Assembly (NCBI RefSeq): GCF_958301595.1
Contig: NZ_CATQJU010000001.1
Coordinates: 744,001 to 808,000, forward strand
Origin: Porphyromonas vaginalis
GTDB lineage: Bacteria; Bacteroidota; Bacteroidia; Bacteroidales; Porphyromonadaceae
Direction of reading: 5' to 3'
DNA: 64,000 nt
A program made the position numbers and the translations under genes. Under the pieces are notes generated by a model. The model searched no databases, was not told where the DNA came from, and saw only the letters and a program-made list of their open reading frames with translations. Every line of letters begins with the position of its first letter. Position 1 is the first letter of the stretch. Positions 52,859-61,741 of the stretch are shown here, in pieces.

Positions 52859-54400
52859 TTATCGGCGAGCTGGGAGTCTTTTTGAGAGAGGTCTCATTGA
52901 TGCAGAGATACCAGCAGGTATATCCTTTTGTAGGATGATCTGTAGCTTGGCAAAGGGCTTGTTGTCGTAAATCTCTATGAAGGCTTGACACAAGTCACCA
53001 CTAGCATTGTAAGCACGGACTGCTCCAGTCTCTGTAATGGTATAGTTCTGGTTGAAGCCATTATTACTAAACCACTGCTTCATGGCAGCAGACTCTATAT
53101 CTTTCTGATTTCGGATGCAGAAGAGCTGGGTATTGATGTATGGATATCCGCTAGGAGCATTGTTGACATAGTAGACCCACTCGAAGTTTGTCTGAGCGAT
53201 TTTGTCAGGCTTATGCTCGAAGTCTAGATTTCCCTTTTTAGACTGTGACTTATCAAAGTTTCTATATCCTATCTTCTCCTCAGCACCCTTGATGAGCTCC
53301 TCATCATGAGAGTTAAACTCACTGACAGCGGGGAAGTCACGGCTCTCAGGAACTATCGGATGCTTAGGGTCTAATCTCTTGGAGTAGTTATCTTTTGCAA
53401 ACTCGATATACATCGTTGCATTGAGGTCTGGACGCTCTTCGTCTAGCAAGAGTACTGAGAGTGTCGGGTCTTGGTCATTGATAGATCGTAATGCAGGATT
53501 GGGATACCCATTGATCGTATGAGTTGTGAACTCGGTAAAGCCTAGGAGAGCTAACATCTCTTTTGTCACAGGGCAATAAGTCGTCGACTCCTTACCATAA
53601 GCATATATCAACTGACCACCATCAATGGCGTCAATGGCATAGACCGCAGTGGTTATCACGTTAAGCTCTTTATTGACAAAGGCTCTCAGCGTATGCTCAT
53701 CGTCATACTGTATAGATTTCATCTTACGTCCTAGCGCAGCTTCATACGCCAAAACCTCAGCATCTGTCACCTTACCTGAGGCATCTTGCTCCACTTGAAA
53801 CTTCATCAGAGGCAGTTCTTGCTCCCTAGCAATACCCTCTTCATGTACAGAAACAGAGACATAAGCTGTCGTATCAGCGCTCTTCACCGCTATGCGACAA
53901 CTACCTTTAGAGCGACCCGTCACTAGCCCCTTATCATTTACAGTAGCGATGTCAGCTTCATCACTAGAGAAAGTGACGAGTGCATCCTCCGGAGTTATAG
54001 TGTATTCAATCTGTGCTGAATGCCCTACGAATAACTCCAGCTGGTCTGTCTTCAAGCTTAGAGAGGTGTGTGCTGGTGTAGACCCAGCCTGTACGACAAC
54101 TCGTGAAGAGGCTGTCTTGTCTCCCACCTGAGCAGTAACGATAGCCTCACCAACGGAGACACCGACTACGCGTCCATCAGCATCGACGGATACGGCTGGA
54201 TTATTGCTTTGATAGGAAACAACGTAGTCCTTTCGCTCTGGGGTGCATGTGAGGGTCAGCTGTTGGCTTTCTCCCACTTGTAGAGTTAGTAGTTCAGGAG
54301 TCAGAGTTATCGTTGTGGGGTTCGGAGTAGACATAGGCTCCGAGCAAGAGTAGACCATCGCAAGGAGTAGTGCTACGAGCAAGGTATAAGTATGTTTCAT
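52859..54400 (-). CDS. Lipoprotein with two bacterial Ig-like (BIG2) domains, paralogue 2
   Basis: The 513-aa protein (start at the internal ATG 54398-54400, giving MKHTYTLLVALLLAMVYSC as lipoprotein signal) has the same plan as its downstream neighbour: BIG2 domains at about 30-110 (LQVGESQQLTLTCTPER, GRVVGVSVGEAIVTAQVGDK) and 115-195 (LFVGHSAQIEYTITPED, ATVNDKGLVTGRSKGSCRIA), then the shared C-terminal domain (AFVNKELNVITTAVYA, FPAVSEFNSHD, FNQNYTITETGAVRAYNASG). Only 24 bp separate the two genes, so they are co-transcribed. Surface or periplasmic binding is likely; ligand unknown. Confidence 0.8.
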   Translation of the reverse strand: MKHTYTLLVALLLAMVYSCSEPMSTPNPTTITLTPELLTLQVGESQQLTLTCTPERKDYVVSYQSNNPAVSVDADGRVVGVSVGEAIVTAQVGDKTASSRVVVQAGSTPAHTSLSLKTDQLELFVGHSAQIEYTITPEDALVTFSSDEADIATVNDKGLVTGRSKGSCRIAVKSADTTAYVSVSVHEEGIAREQELPLMKFQVEQDASGKVTDAEVLAYEAALGRKMKSIQYDDEHTLRAFVNKELNVITTAVYAIDAIDGGQLIYAYGKESTTYCPVTKEMLALLGFTEFTTHTINGYPNPALRSINDQDPTLSVLLLDEERPDLNATMYIEFAKDNYSKRLDPKHPIVPESRDFPAVSEFNSHDEELIKGAEEKIGYRNFDKSQSKKGNLDFEHKPDKIAQTNFEWVYYVNNAPSGYPYINTQLFCIRNQKDIESAAMKQWFSNNGFNQNYTITETGAVRAYNASGDLCQAFIEIYDNKPFAKLQIILQKDIPAGISASMRPLSKRLPARR

Positions 54401-54455
54401 CTGAGTAGAGAGCAATTAGTGTTATACTATATGGGTATCTTTCTTTGAGCTAGAC

Positions 54456-54485
54456 GAAGCCTAGGTAATGCGTTACCTAGGCTTC
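54456..54485 (-). terminator. Perfect hairpin after the T9SS cargo gene
   Basis: GAAGCCTAGGTAA (54456-54468) pairs perfectly with TTACCTAGGCTTC (54473-54485) around a 4-base loop, 14 bp past the stop at 54500. Confidence 0.75.
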
Positions 54486-54499
54486 ATTCTTTATGGGGG

Positions 54500-56077
54500 T
54501 TACAAGATGATCTTCTGGATCTCTTGGGTACCATCAGAGTAAGTAGTCTTGCGTATATAGACACCCTTGTCTGGAGTGCTTACTCTGCGTCCCGATAGGT
54601 CATAGTACTCCACGAGAGTGGTCGTCCTTGACGTAGTACTAGGCTCACTGATGCTATTGGGATTCTCGCCATTGATATAATATTCCGTTATGCCAGAGCC
54701 GAGACGTATATCCCCGTCTATGTAGAGAGCCTCCATTCCGACCTTTTCTTTTGCCTCTTGGTAAAAGTAGATAGTGCGATCATTCTCATCATACTTATAG
54801 AACTCGTACTGATCGTGGAATGAGTATGGCACATCTGTCATATCTGTCTCGAGATTTTTATATTCCTCAGCTTTAAAAGTCTTGAGCTGCCCATCTATAT
54901 ATAGATTATAGTATAGGTGAGATGGGTCGAGGTAGTTAAAGTCTGCAGAGTAGTAGCTTAGACTAAACTGCAAGCCACCAGGACCACCGTATGGACTCGG
55001 GTCGTATGGTTGGTAAGCGGTAAGTTTGGGAGGCATCGGTGCTGCTGGTCTCTTGTCCCACAGGTTGATGAGAGCATAGCGATAAGAGTCGAAGATATTG
55101 GTACTGCGATCATCGTCTATACTCTTATGTATCATGAGCATCCCCTTAGTACTTAAGGAGTTCTTTTCCTCATCGTATGTAAAGACTAGAGGATCCGAGC
55201 TAAAGCAAGGCTTGTCAAACTCGTTGCCCATCTCGTCTACGCCTTTGCCCAAGACTGCTGAGGATGCGTATACATAGCAGGCAGTCTTAGTATCTATACC
55301 TACATAAGATGTGGGCGGGAAGGTTACTGTACTCCCCTCTCTTACACCTTTGATCCATAGTCCCTTTACATTTGCAGATAGATCTCCTAGGTACACATCG
55401 TTGCCATCGAAGGCATACTTCACAGGATATAGCTGCGACTTACCCTCCATATCCATATAAAGCATGAGTCCATCCCACACTTTGGCTCCAGCAGATGGTG
55501 CGATCGTATTATTAGCTTTGCGTACAGCCTTATAAGATCCCTCGGCATAGCTTGTCCAGGCTCCATTAGCCTTGCACATACCGATCATCTCACCCTCGGG
55601 GATTATCATGATGAGTGAATCGTTACGCCACACATATCGTAGCACTTGATTATCCTCTCCCTCATTAGGGCGGAATGTGTCCTTGCCATCTTGAGAAACA
55701 GGGTGTATACGGTAGAGATATCCGTAACTCTTACCACCATTGAAGATGTCATCCTCAGAGTAAATCGCTTGAGGTAGTTGAAAGGAGATCGTATCGCCAT
55801 CAGAGCGCGAACCCTTTATCCATGTTTTCGTGTAGAGTGTATTGAGTGGATTCTCTAGATACACCGCCCCATCATTGCCGAATATCATTCGCTGCCAGTC
55901 GCCAGAGCTGGAGTCTGCTATGGCATAGTAGTAGACAGACTCAAACCCAGTCGTCGTCCGGTAGAGATCTATCGTATCTCCCGCTGGTGGCTGGGTGATG
56001 ATCGTTGGTTCGTCCTGTGCTAGGACTAAAGATCCCATACATAGGGATAGCAGCATTACAAAGAGTACTTTCTTCAT
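54500..56077 (-). CDS. T9SS cargo protein of unknown function
   Basis: The 525-aa protein has a signal peptide (MKKVLFVMLLSLCMGSLVLA, then QDEP). The body has several similar beta-rich segments (FESVYYYAIADSSSGDWQRM, LMLYMDMEGKSQLYPVKYAF) of which the repeated order V-Y-L-x-x-P/L and WIKGSRSDGDTISFQLP / WIKGVREGSTVTFPP shows two or more copies of one module. The end (LVEYYDLSGRRVSTPDKGVY, then QEIQKIIL) is a short T9SS-type sorting tail. Function not recognised. Confidence 0.75.
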   Translation of the reverse strand: MKKVLFVMLLSLCMGSLVLAQDEPTIITQPPAGDTIDLYRTTTGFESVYYYAIADSSSGDWQRMIFGNDGAVYLENPLNTLYTKTWIKGSRSDGDTISFQLPQAIYSEDDIFNGGKSYGYLYRIHPVSQDGKDTFRPNEGEDNQVLRYVWRNDSLIMIIPEGEMIGMCKANGAWTSYAEGSYKAVRKANNTIAPSAGAKVWDGLMLYMDMEGKSQLYPVKYAFDGNDVYLGDLSANVKGLWIKGVREGSTVTFPPTSYVGIDTKTACYVYASSAVLGKGVDEMGNEFDKPCFSSDPLVFTYDEEKNSLSTKGMLMIHKSIDDDRSTNIFDSYRYALINLWDKRPAAPMPPKLTAYQPYDPSPYGGPGGLQFSLSYYSADFNYLDPSHLYYNLYIDGQLKTFKAEEYKNLETDMTDVPYSFHDQYEFYKYDENDRTIYFYQEAKEKVGMEALYIDGDIRLGSGITEYYINGENPNSISEPSTTSRTTTLVEYYDLSGRRVSTPDKGVYIRKTTYSDGTQEIQKIIL

Positions 56078-56201
56078 AATAGTCTTATTTTAATTTTGAG
56101 TTGATATCCGTAGCAATGTGAGGGCAAATATATCTAAATGTTTTGTTAAACGCAATACATAAGCTAATTACTATCAGCGTCCGCTGAGGGTGTCAACAAG
56201 C

Positions 56202-56505
56202 TGTTCATAACCCCCATTTTTCTGTTGAAAAAGCTGTTCATAACTCGTCAATAACTCAAGGCTAACTTATTTGCTTATCTCGGGAAGTTGTATAGCTACG
56301 AAAAGATTTCAATTATGCAAATAAGTTACCGCTGAGTTATCAACCAGTTTTGATCAAGTTATGAACAGGTACAGATAGAGAGCGAGACGACCGTAACTGC
56401 TCACGATCGTCTCGCCTTTTTATATCCTCTAAGTAGCTACCAGAGCCGACTAGAGAGGATAGGATAGTAGTGTCATTAGCTCCTGCACAGGGGGAGTTAT
56501 GAACA
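56202..56505. other. Symmetric cluster of DnaA-box-like 9-mers; possible origin or structured RNA
   Basis: This 525-bp intergenic region holds TTATGAACA on the minus strand at 56202-56210 and 56235-56243, TTTTCAACA (minus) at 56223-56231, and on the plus strand TTATCAACC at 56337-56345 and TTATGAACA at 56359-56367 and 56497-56505. Left boxes point one way and right boxes the other around an AT-rich centre, in which AACTTATTTGC and GCAAATAAGTT (about 56273-56336) form an 11-bp perfect inverted repeat, extended outward by ATAACTCA/TGAGTTAT. Could be a replication origin; not proven. Confidence 0.4.
56382..56421 (+). terminator. Intrinsic terminator-like hairpin with no plus-strand gene before it
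   Basis: GCGAGACGA (56382-56390) pairs with TCGTCTCGC (56407-56415), followed by CTTTTTATAT on the plus strand. The flanking genes are both on the minus strand, so it either ends a small plus-strand RNA within 56100-56380 or serves the minus-strand porin without a T-run. Confidence 0.55.
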
Positions 56506-56602
56506 GATTTGACGCACCATTATCATCATCAAGAGTAGATATAGAGATAAGCTATACAGATATCATATATAGATGATGATATATGAGCTGTCGGGAGCGT
56601 GA

Positions 56603-57820
56603 CTAGAATTTGTACTGAGCTCCCACGGTCACCATGTGCAGCGGCTTGGCAGCAACGAATGCTTGCTGCTCGATCTGCTGACGGAGGAAGCAGTCGTACT
56701 GGAGTGACAGGCGTAGGTGATCCTGCTGGAAGAAATAGTTGACCCCAGTCGAGAGCTGATGTGAGCGTCCTTCAGTACGAGCCGACAGTTGACCTAGCTT
56801 GAGATCCTGCACAGCCTTCGGGTCGAAGTGTCTATTACGATCATAGTATGCGTACCGACCGAAGAGCTCTAGGTCAATAGGCTTGATACGCTCCACAATC
56901 TGTGCCATACCCGCGATGAAGTGACGCTGCACGAAGAGGTCATTGCCAGGTGTAGGATTAGCCTTGGGACCCACTGCTAGATTAGCGTTTTGCCATCCAG
57001 GCTGTAAGCCCATGATGCCCTCAGCGGTGAGCATCAGCTGCCCGCCTTGATGCTTGATGGTACTTGTGAGGAAGGCACCCCCGTAGGTACGTAGCATGCG
57101 ATCTTTCTTAAGGGTAGCCGTTCCCTTGTCAAAGGCGTAGTATCCTCCAGGCGTAGGCATAGTGCCAGCGTATCCCGAGAGTCCGAAGCTGACAGCGTGG
57201 TTGTTGTCCTGCTCGGTCAGAGCTAGGCGTAGAGCTAGGTTAGGGAGATTTTTGTTCATTCCCTTGTCCACATTGCCTGATAGGATAGAGAGAGTGGACT
57301 CAAGCTGCCACCGCTTGCTCTGACCTAGTGTGCCGTTGTATCCCATCTCTAGTCCCATATCAATATCTCCAGGGAATAGATCGAATATATAGAGTGATCG
57401 CTCAAGGGCTGCTCGCTTGCTAGAGCTATAAGGTAGCTCATATCCAAAGCTTGGCGTCATGAGACCTCCCTTGACGAAAGCGCCCTCAGCCCAGTGAGGC
57501 TTGTACTCGGCATAGACGTTGAAGATAGAGATCTTTTGGTCGTTAGCATTTACATCTACTCTGGCAGCCAGGTCTCCGTAACTAGCTATAGCCGCAATTC
57601 GTCCACGACGTATTCCCATCCTCGTGGTGGGCTGGTCGTAAGGAGCCGTGGTGTTACCGACCCTGATGTAGTCGCTCTCGGAGCCATACTGCGCGAGAGC
57701 CTGGATGAAGCCGGTGAAAGTAACGCGTACCCGCTCCTGCGCATGCATCGAAGTGCCACCTAGGAGTAGAGTCAGAGCAAAGAGTAGAGCGAAGAGTCGC
57801 TGCTGCATTGTAGAAGTCAT
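56603..57820 (-). CDS. Outer membrane porin (OprO/OprP-like)
   Basis: The 405-aa protein has a signal peptide (hydrophobic RLFALLFALTLLLGGTSMHA; Met5 is an alternative start) and then alternating beta strands with aromatic girdles to a terminal phenylalanine (MVTVGAQYKF), as in 16-stranded porins. The segment TTRMGIRRGRIAAIASYGDLAARVDVN and PHWAEGAFVKGGLMTPSFGYE resembles the phosphate-selective porin O/P family. It would let small anions or other solutes cross the outer membrane; substrate unproven. Four tandem GTTAGAA units lie 12-39 bp upstream of the start. Confidence 0.8.
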   Translation of the reverse strand: MTSTMQQRLFALLFALTLLLGGTSMHAQERVRVTFTGFIQALAQYGSESDYIRVGNTTAPYDQPTTRMGIRRGRIAAIASYGDLAARVDVNANDQKISIFNVYAEYKPHWAEGAFVKGGLMTPSFGYELPYSSSKRAALERSLYIFDLFPGDIDMGLEMGYNGTLGQSKRWQLESTLSILSGNVDKGMNKNLPNLALRLALTEQDNNHAVSFGLSGYAGTMPTPGGYYAFDKGTATLKKDRMLRTYGGAFLTSTIKHQGGQLMLTAEGIMGLQPGWQNANLAVGPKANPTPGNDLFVQRHFIAGMAQIVERIKPIDLELFGRYAYYDRNRHFDPKAVQDLKLGQLSARTEGRSHQLSTGVNYFFQQDHLRLSLQYDCFLRQQIEQQAFVAAKPLHMVTVGAQYKF

Positions 57821-57831
57821 GAGTCTAGAGG

Positions 57832-57859
57832 TTAGAAGTTAGAAGTTAGAAGTTAGAAC
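57832..57859. repeat. Perfect 7-bp tandem repeat (GTTAGAA)4
   Basis: Four identical 7-bp units lie directly before the porin start (read TTCTAAC on its coding strand). It is the only perfect tract of the dispersed heptad family here. Confidence 0.85.
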
Positions 57860-57960
57860 TTTGTGCAAAGGTAGGGATATTCGGATGGACTGACCGCTAC
57901 TTAACGAAAGATTAATCGCTTGTTGGCGTTCATGGCTGATTCAAATGAGTCAGCCTTGCC

Positions 57961-58263
57961 CTCTAATTTCTAACCTCTAACCTCTAATCCCCATTTACAT
58001 ATCTTTACGGGGAATTTCGTCCGATCTCCTCCTTTATCGAATCTCCACGTGGAAAATCTCAAATCTCCACGTGGATGTTTTTTATTTTCCACGTGGGCGC
58101 GATTCAATTCCTCCGAAGTTTCATTTCATTCCTCCGAAGTTTCATTTGATTCCTCCGAAGAATTTTTTATTCTCCACGTGGAGATTTCGAAATATCCACG
58201 TGGAAATCACTTTTCACCGACATAACCTCGTATCGATATGTAGTCTGGTCTAAATTATTGTAA
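57961..58263 (+). repeat. Dispersed repeat, copy D (lacks the left third)
   Basis: Heptads (57961-57988), TTTACATATCTTTACGG, CCACGTGG palindromes, three TCCGAAG tandem units and ATTATTGTAA are in the same order as the other copies. The end departs from copy A after 58263 (ATGTCAACCCTGGCTGG). It sits between the divergent porin and pdxJ genes. Confidence 0.8.
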
Positions 58264-58317
58264 TATGTCAACCCTGGCTGGTGCTGGGTCTAAAACGACC
58301 ATTTCGTCAGAAAGCTA

Positions 58318-58325
58318 TATATTTG
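58318..58325 (+). promoter_or_regulatory. -7 element upstream of pdxJ
   Basis: TATATTTG fits TAnnTTTG and lies 31 bp before the pdxJ start. The repeat copy D ends about 55 bp upstream. Confidence 0.5.
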
Positions 58326-58356
58326 TAGCATTGAAAATGTAGATTGACATTTATAG

Positions 58357-59085
58357 ATGACGAGACTAAGCGTTAACATCAACAAGATAGCGACCCTCCG
58401 CAACGCTCGTGGCGGAGACACGCCTAATGTGGTACTGGCAGCACGTCGCTGCCAAGAGTATGGTGCCGAGGGGATCACGGTACACCCGAGACCTGACGAG
58501 CGGCACATCACTTATCAAGATGTGAGAGACCTCAGGGAGGTGGTCACCACGGAGTTTAACATCGAGGGTTATCCCTCTGACTCTTTCCTCGACCTCGTCT
58601 GCTCGGTACGTCCTGAGCAGGTGACGCTCGTGCCTGACAAGCCTGATGCACTCACCTCCGATAGTGGCTGGGCGGTGGCTGATTGTCGTGACCTGCTCAG
58701 GCCGATCATCGAGCGTCTGAAGCAGGCGGGCATACGTGTCTCGCTCTTCGTTGGTACCGACCCACGACATATAGAGGCTGCCGCAGAGATCGGTGCCGAT
58801 CGTGTGGAGCTCTACACGGAGCCTTATGCGTCGCAGATGGCGCAGAGTGGCGATCCGAAGGTGATCGTTGCTCCCTTTGCAGAGGCTGCCCAGGTGGCTC
58901 ACCGCGTCGGTCTAGGAGTCAATGCGGGTCATGATCTGAGTCGTGACAACCTCGCATACTTCGTCCAGCATGTGACGCCACTAGATGAGGTCTCCATAGG
59001 ACATGCACTCATCAGTGATGCCCTTTACCTAGGTCTCGAGGAGACGATCGCACAGTATCTCAAACAAGCTCACTCTAACTCATAA
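58357..59085 (+). CDS. pdxJ: Pyridoxine 5'-phosphate synthase
   Basis: PdxJ condenses 3-amino-2-oxopropyl phosphate with deoxyxylulose 5-phosphate to make pyridoxine phosphate. The 242-aa TIM-barrel protein has [53 protein letters not shown], and [15 protein letters not shown], all PdxJ hallmarks. It heads a plus-strand unit with exbB, exbD and tonB genes (23-bp gap). Confidence 0.97.
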   Translation: MTRLSVNINKIATLRNARGGDTPNVVLAARRCQEYGAEGITVHPRPDERHITYQDVRDLREVVTTEFNIEGYPSDSFLDLVCSVRPEQVTLVPDKPDALTSDSGWAVADCRDLLRPIIERLKQAGIRVSLFVGTDPRHIEAAAEIGADRVELYTEPYASQMAQSGDPKVIVAPFAEAAQVAHRVGLGVNAGHDLSRDNLAYFVQHVTPLDEVSIGHALISDALYLGLEETIAQYLKQAHSNS

Positions 59086-59108
59086 ACATATCCTTGCAAG
59101 AATAACTT

Positions 59109-59783
59109 ATGTATCCTATACTTCAGATTGCCAATACAGTAGCTGAGCAGACAGCTACCGAACCCGCTACGATGTCTCTATGGGAGCTGGCGTGCGCTGG
59201 CGGATGGATTATGATCGTCCTTCTGCTTCTCTCGCTCGTTGCTATCTACGTTTTTGTAGCTAAGTATATCGAGCTGCGCAAGGTCAATCGTCCTGACGAC
59301 TCCTTTATCGCACGCATCAAAGACTACCTCCAGATGGGACGCAAAGATAGTGCGATAGCCCTCTGCAAAGAAAAGAACACTCCCGAGGCGCACATGATCG
59401 AAAAGGGACTCAAGCGTCTCGGCCAGCCTGCCTCTGAGGTGCTCCCCGCTATCGAAAACGTAGGCTCTTACGAGGTGGGACGTCTCGAGCGTGGACTACC
59501 CCTGCTAGCAACTATCGCTGCAGGTGCTCCGATGATTGGTTTCCTAGGTACAGTGACTGGTATGGTGCAGGCGTTCTTTGACCTAGCTAATGCGCCTGGC
59601 GGTATCGATGTATCGCTCCTCTCGAGCGGTATCTACCAAGCACTGGTCACGACCGTGGGCGGTCTGATCGTCGGTATTGTGACGCTCTTCCTCTACAACT
59701 ACTTGGTCGGACAGATCAACCGCATCGTCAATCGTCTAGAGGCTAATACGCTAGACTTTATGGATGTGATCAACGAACTGTAA
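59109..59783 (+). CDS. exbB: ExbB/TolQ/MotA-type proton channel subunit
   Basis: The 224-aa inner membrane protein has three membrane segments (about 30-50, 130-155, 170-195). GGWIMIVLLLLSLVAIYVFVAKY, GLPLLATIAAGAPMIGFLGTVTGMVQAF and VTTVGGLIVGIVTLFLYNYLV are the ExbB/TolQ signatures. With ExbD and the TonB-like protein encoded next, it powers TonB-dependent uptake across the outer membrane. Confidence 0.93.
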   Translation: MYPILQIANTVAEQTATEPATMSLWELACAGGWIMIVLLLLSLVAIYVFVAKYIELRKVNRPDDSFIARIKDYLQMGRKDSAIALCKEKNTPEAHMIEKGLKRLGQPASEVLPAIENVGSYEVGRLERGLPLLATIAAGAPMIGFLGTVTGMVQAFFDLANAPGGIDVSLLSSGIYQALVTTVGGLIVGIVTLFLYNYLVGQINRIVNRLEANTLDFMDVINEL

Positions 59784-59815
59784 GCAATCGTGCTACACCC
59801 CTTAATGCTAAGCTC

Positions 59816-60265
59816 ATGAGTATCAAGAGACGCAGTAAGCATATATCTGTATTTAGCATGGCATCGATGACCGATGTCATCTTCCTGCTGCTGATCTTCT
59901 TTATGGTGGTCAGCACGCTGGTGGTACCGAATGCGATCAAGGTCAATCTACCCTCCTCGCAGTCGACCGCCACAACGCAAGAGCCTGTAGCACGCATCAC
60001 CATAGATGCCGAGGGCTACTACTACATATCCACAGAGAGTGCACCTGAAGTGACGATGCTACCTGTCGAGGAGCTAGAGGCTAGACTCTACGAGATAGGA
60101 GCTGCACACGACGACGAGGAGGATCCTTACGTAGTCCTCTACGCCGACAGATCGGTGTCGTATGGTGAGATTGTCAAGGTACTCAACGCCTCGGCTACCG
60201 CTGGACTACGTATGATCTTGGCGACAGAAGCTTTACAAGATAACGAGACGGAGAGAGATGTCTAA
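59816..60265 (+). CDS. exbD: ExbD/TolR-type biopolymer transport protein
   Basis: The 149-aa protein has one N-terminal membrane helix (about 15-38, MTDVIFLLLIFFMVVSTLVV) with the conserved aspartate D19 that carries protons, followed by a periplasmic domain (KVNLPSSQSTA, VVLYADRSVSYGEIVKVLNA). It overlaps the downstream tonB-like gene by 8 bp. Confidence 0.93.
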   Translation: MSIKRRSKHISVFSMASMTDVIFLLLIFFMVVSTLVVPNAIKVNLPSSQSTATTQEPVARITIDAEGYYYISTESAPEVTMLPVEELEARLYEIGAAHDDEEDPYVVLYADRSVSYGEIVKVLNASATAGLRMILATEALQDNETERDV

Positions 60266-61046
60266 GGTTCGCTCGGATAGATGGATCGCTGGAGGTGTAG
60301 CCTTGCTGCTACATCTACTCGTTGTGGGCTTGCTCTTTTGGCTCAGTATGGATGCCTCTGAGCAAAAGCACACGAGAGATAAGGAGATATGGATCTCCGT
60401 AGGTGTAGACCCAGACTTTGGCGACAAGATCGAGCATCAAGGAGACTTGGTGGCTGCCGCATCTACCTCTGCTCGTCCTGCCTCTGCTGCCTCTGAGAGT
60501 GCACAGCCTGCGCCTCCGCAACAGCCAGCACCTAAGTCTCCTGAGGCTACCCCTACCCCACGTCCTACGCCTACGCCTGCACGAGCTACGCCAACGAAAG
60601 AGAAGCCCCAAGCCGTGCAAAAGCCTACTGGTCCCTCTGAGCGTGATGTGGATAGCAAGGTGGCTGGACTCTTCGATCGTAAGAAGCCGACAGGCGCTGA
60701 GTCTGGTACGGGCAAGAGCGACGCAGGTAGCGGTGTCGCTGACAAGGGGAGGGCTGGTTCCTCCGCTGGATGGTCGCTCGACGGGCGCTCTATCGTGGGT
60801 AATGGCGGACGACCTGTCATGCCGACACGAGTCCCCGACATACGTGGTACAGTCGTCGTCGAGATCACGGTGAATGCTGCTGGACAAGTGATTGACGCTA
60901 AGGTCCGCTTGCGTGGTACCAACGTGGTAGACAGTGCACTCCGAGAGGCGGCTGTCAAGGCAGCTCGCAAGACTCGCTTTAACGCTTTGGGTGGTGTGCC
61001 TGATCAAAAGGGCACGATCACCTATCACTTTGATGTCAAGGGTTAG
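60258..61046 (+). CDS. tonB: TonB-like energy transducer
   Basis: The 262-aa protein has one N-terminal membrane helix (about 11-30, AGGVALLLHLLVVGLLFWL), a long Ala/Pro/Thr-rich periplasmic linker (about 65-120, with PTPRPTPTPARATPTKEKP), and a C-terminal TonB fold (GTVVVEITVNAAGQVIDAKV, DSALREAAVKAARKTRFNAL). It passes the ExbBD energy to outer membrane receptors. The usual TonB order pdxJ-exbB-exbD-tonB is intact. Confidence 0.92.
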   Translation: MSKVRSDRWIAGGVALLLHLLVVGLLFWLSMDASEQKHTRDKEIWISVGVDPDFGDKIEHQGDLVAAASTSARPASAASESAQPAPPQQPAPKSPEATPTPRPTPTPARATPTKEKPQAVQKPTGPSERDVDSKVAGLFDRKKPTGAESGTGKSDAGSGVADKGRAGSSAGWSLDGRSIVGNGGRPVMPTRVPDIRGTVVVEITVNAAGQVIDAKVRLRGTNVVDSALREAAVKAARKTRFNALGGVPDQKGTITYHFDVKG

Positions 61047-61104
61047 CTGCTGAGCAACCTTGACAAGAAACTCTTAATTACCTAACAACTTCACAACAAA
61101 CAGC

Positions 61105-61662
61105 ATGAGTAACATGAACAACATACTAGTCTTCCTCGCCGAGGGCTTCGAAGAGGTCGAGACACTCGCCATCGTTGACGTACTCAGACGTGGCAATCAA
61201 CCCGTTACCACAGTATCCATCACAGGCTCTCTCGCTGTAAGAGGCTCGCATGATGTGACTATCCAAGCAGATATGCTCCTCGAGGAGCTACAGAGCGGTG
61301 CGCTCCCCAAGGCTATCGCCCTACCTGGCGGGCTGACCAAGCTCAATGAGTGTGAGCCACTCCTCGAGCTGATACGTCGTCAGCACGAGGCGGGCGGTAC
61401 GATCGCTGCTATCTGTGCCTCTCCACGAGTACTAGGCGCAGCTGGTATCGGTGACGGCAAGATGCGTGCGACCTGCTATCCAGGCATTGAGGAGCAGGTA
61501 CCAGGCTTCGTCTTGACAGGTGCCGATGTAGAGGTGTGCGGACATATCGTCACGGGACGTGGTCCGGCGCTGGCACTGCCCTTTGCCTTCAGACTACTCG
61601 AGGAGGTAGCGGGTCGTAAGACCGCCGAGCAGGTCGCCGAGGGCTTCCTCTACAAACTGTAG
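61105..61662 (+). CDS. DJ-1/PfpI family protein
   Basis: The 185-aa protein has the DJ-1 fold: ILVFLAEGFEEVETLAIVDVLRRG at the start (conserved Glu), GALPKAIALPGGLTKLNECEP, the nucleophile cysteine in TIAAICASPRVLGAAG, and ATCYPGIEEQ. Family members remove glyoxals or protect proteins from glycation and oxidation; which applies here is not clear. The start MSNMNN may instead be the second Met (residue 4). A hairpin at 61672-61699 follows. Confidence 0.9.
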   Translation: MSNMNNILVFLAEGFEEVETLAIVDVLRRGNQPVTTVSITGSLAVRGSHDVTIQADMLLEELQSGALPKAIALPGGLTKLNECEPLLELIRRQHEAGGTIAAICASPRVLGAAGIGDGKMRATCYPGIEEQVPGFVLTGADVEVCGHIVTGRGPALALPFAFRLLEEVAGRKTAEQVAEGFLYKL

Positions 61663-61671
61663 TTATCTAGT

Positions 61672-61699
61672 CTCCTAGTGACACTAGAGGCACTAGGAG
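61672..61699 (+). terminator. Hairpin after the DJ-1 gene
   Basis: CTCCTAGTG (61672-61680) pairs perfectly with CACTAGGAG (61691-61699). It is followed by the heptad-like CCAATGG, CCAATAG, CTAACAG, CCAATCA that ends directly at the start of the next gene (61742). Confidence 0.6.
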
Positions 61700-61741
61700 C
61701 ACTAGGGACTCTAGCCAATGGCCAATAGCTAACAGCCAATC

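Noticed and set aside
60437-60970. Minus-strand open frame opposite tonB
   Set aside because: It is a shadow of the Pro/Ala-rich tonB linker in another frame.
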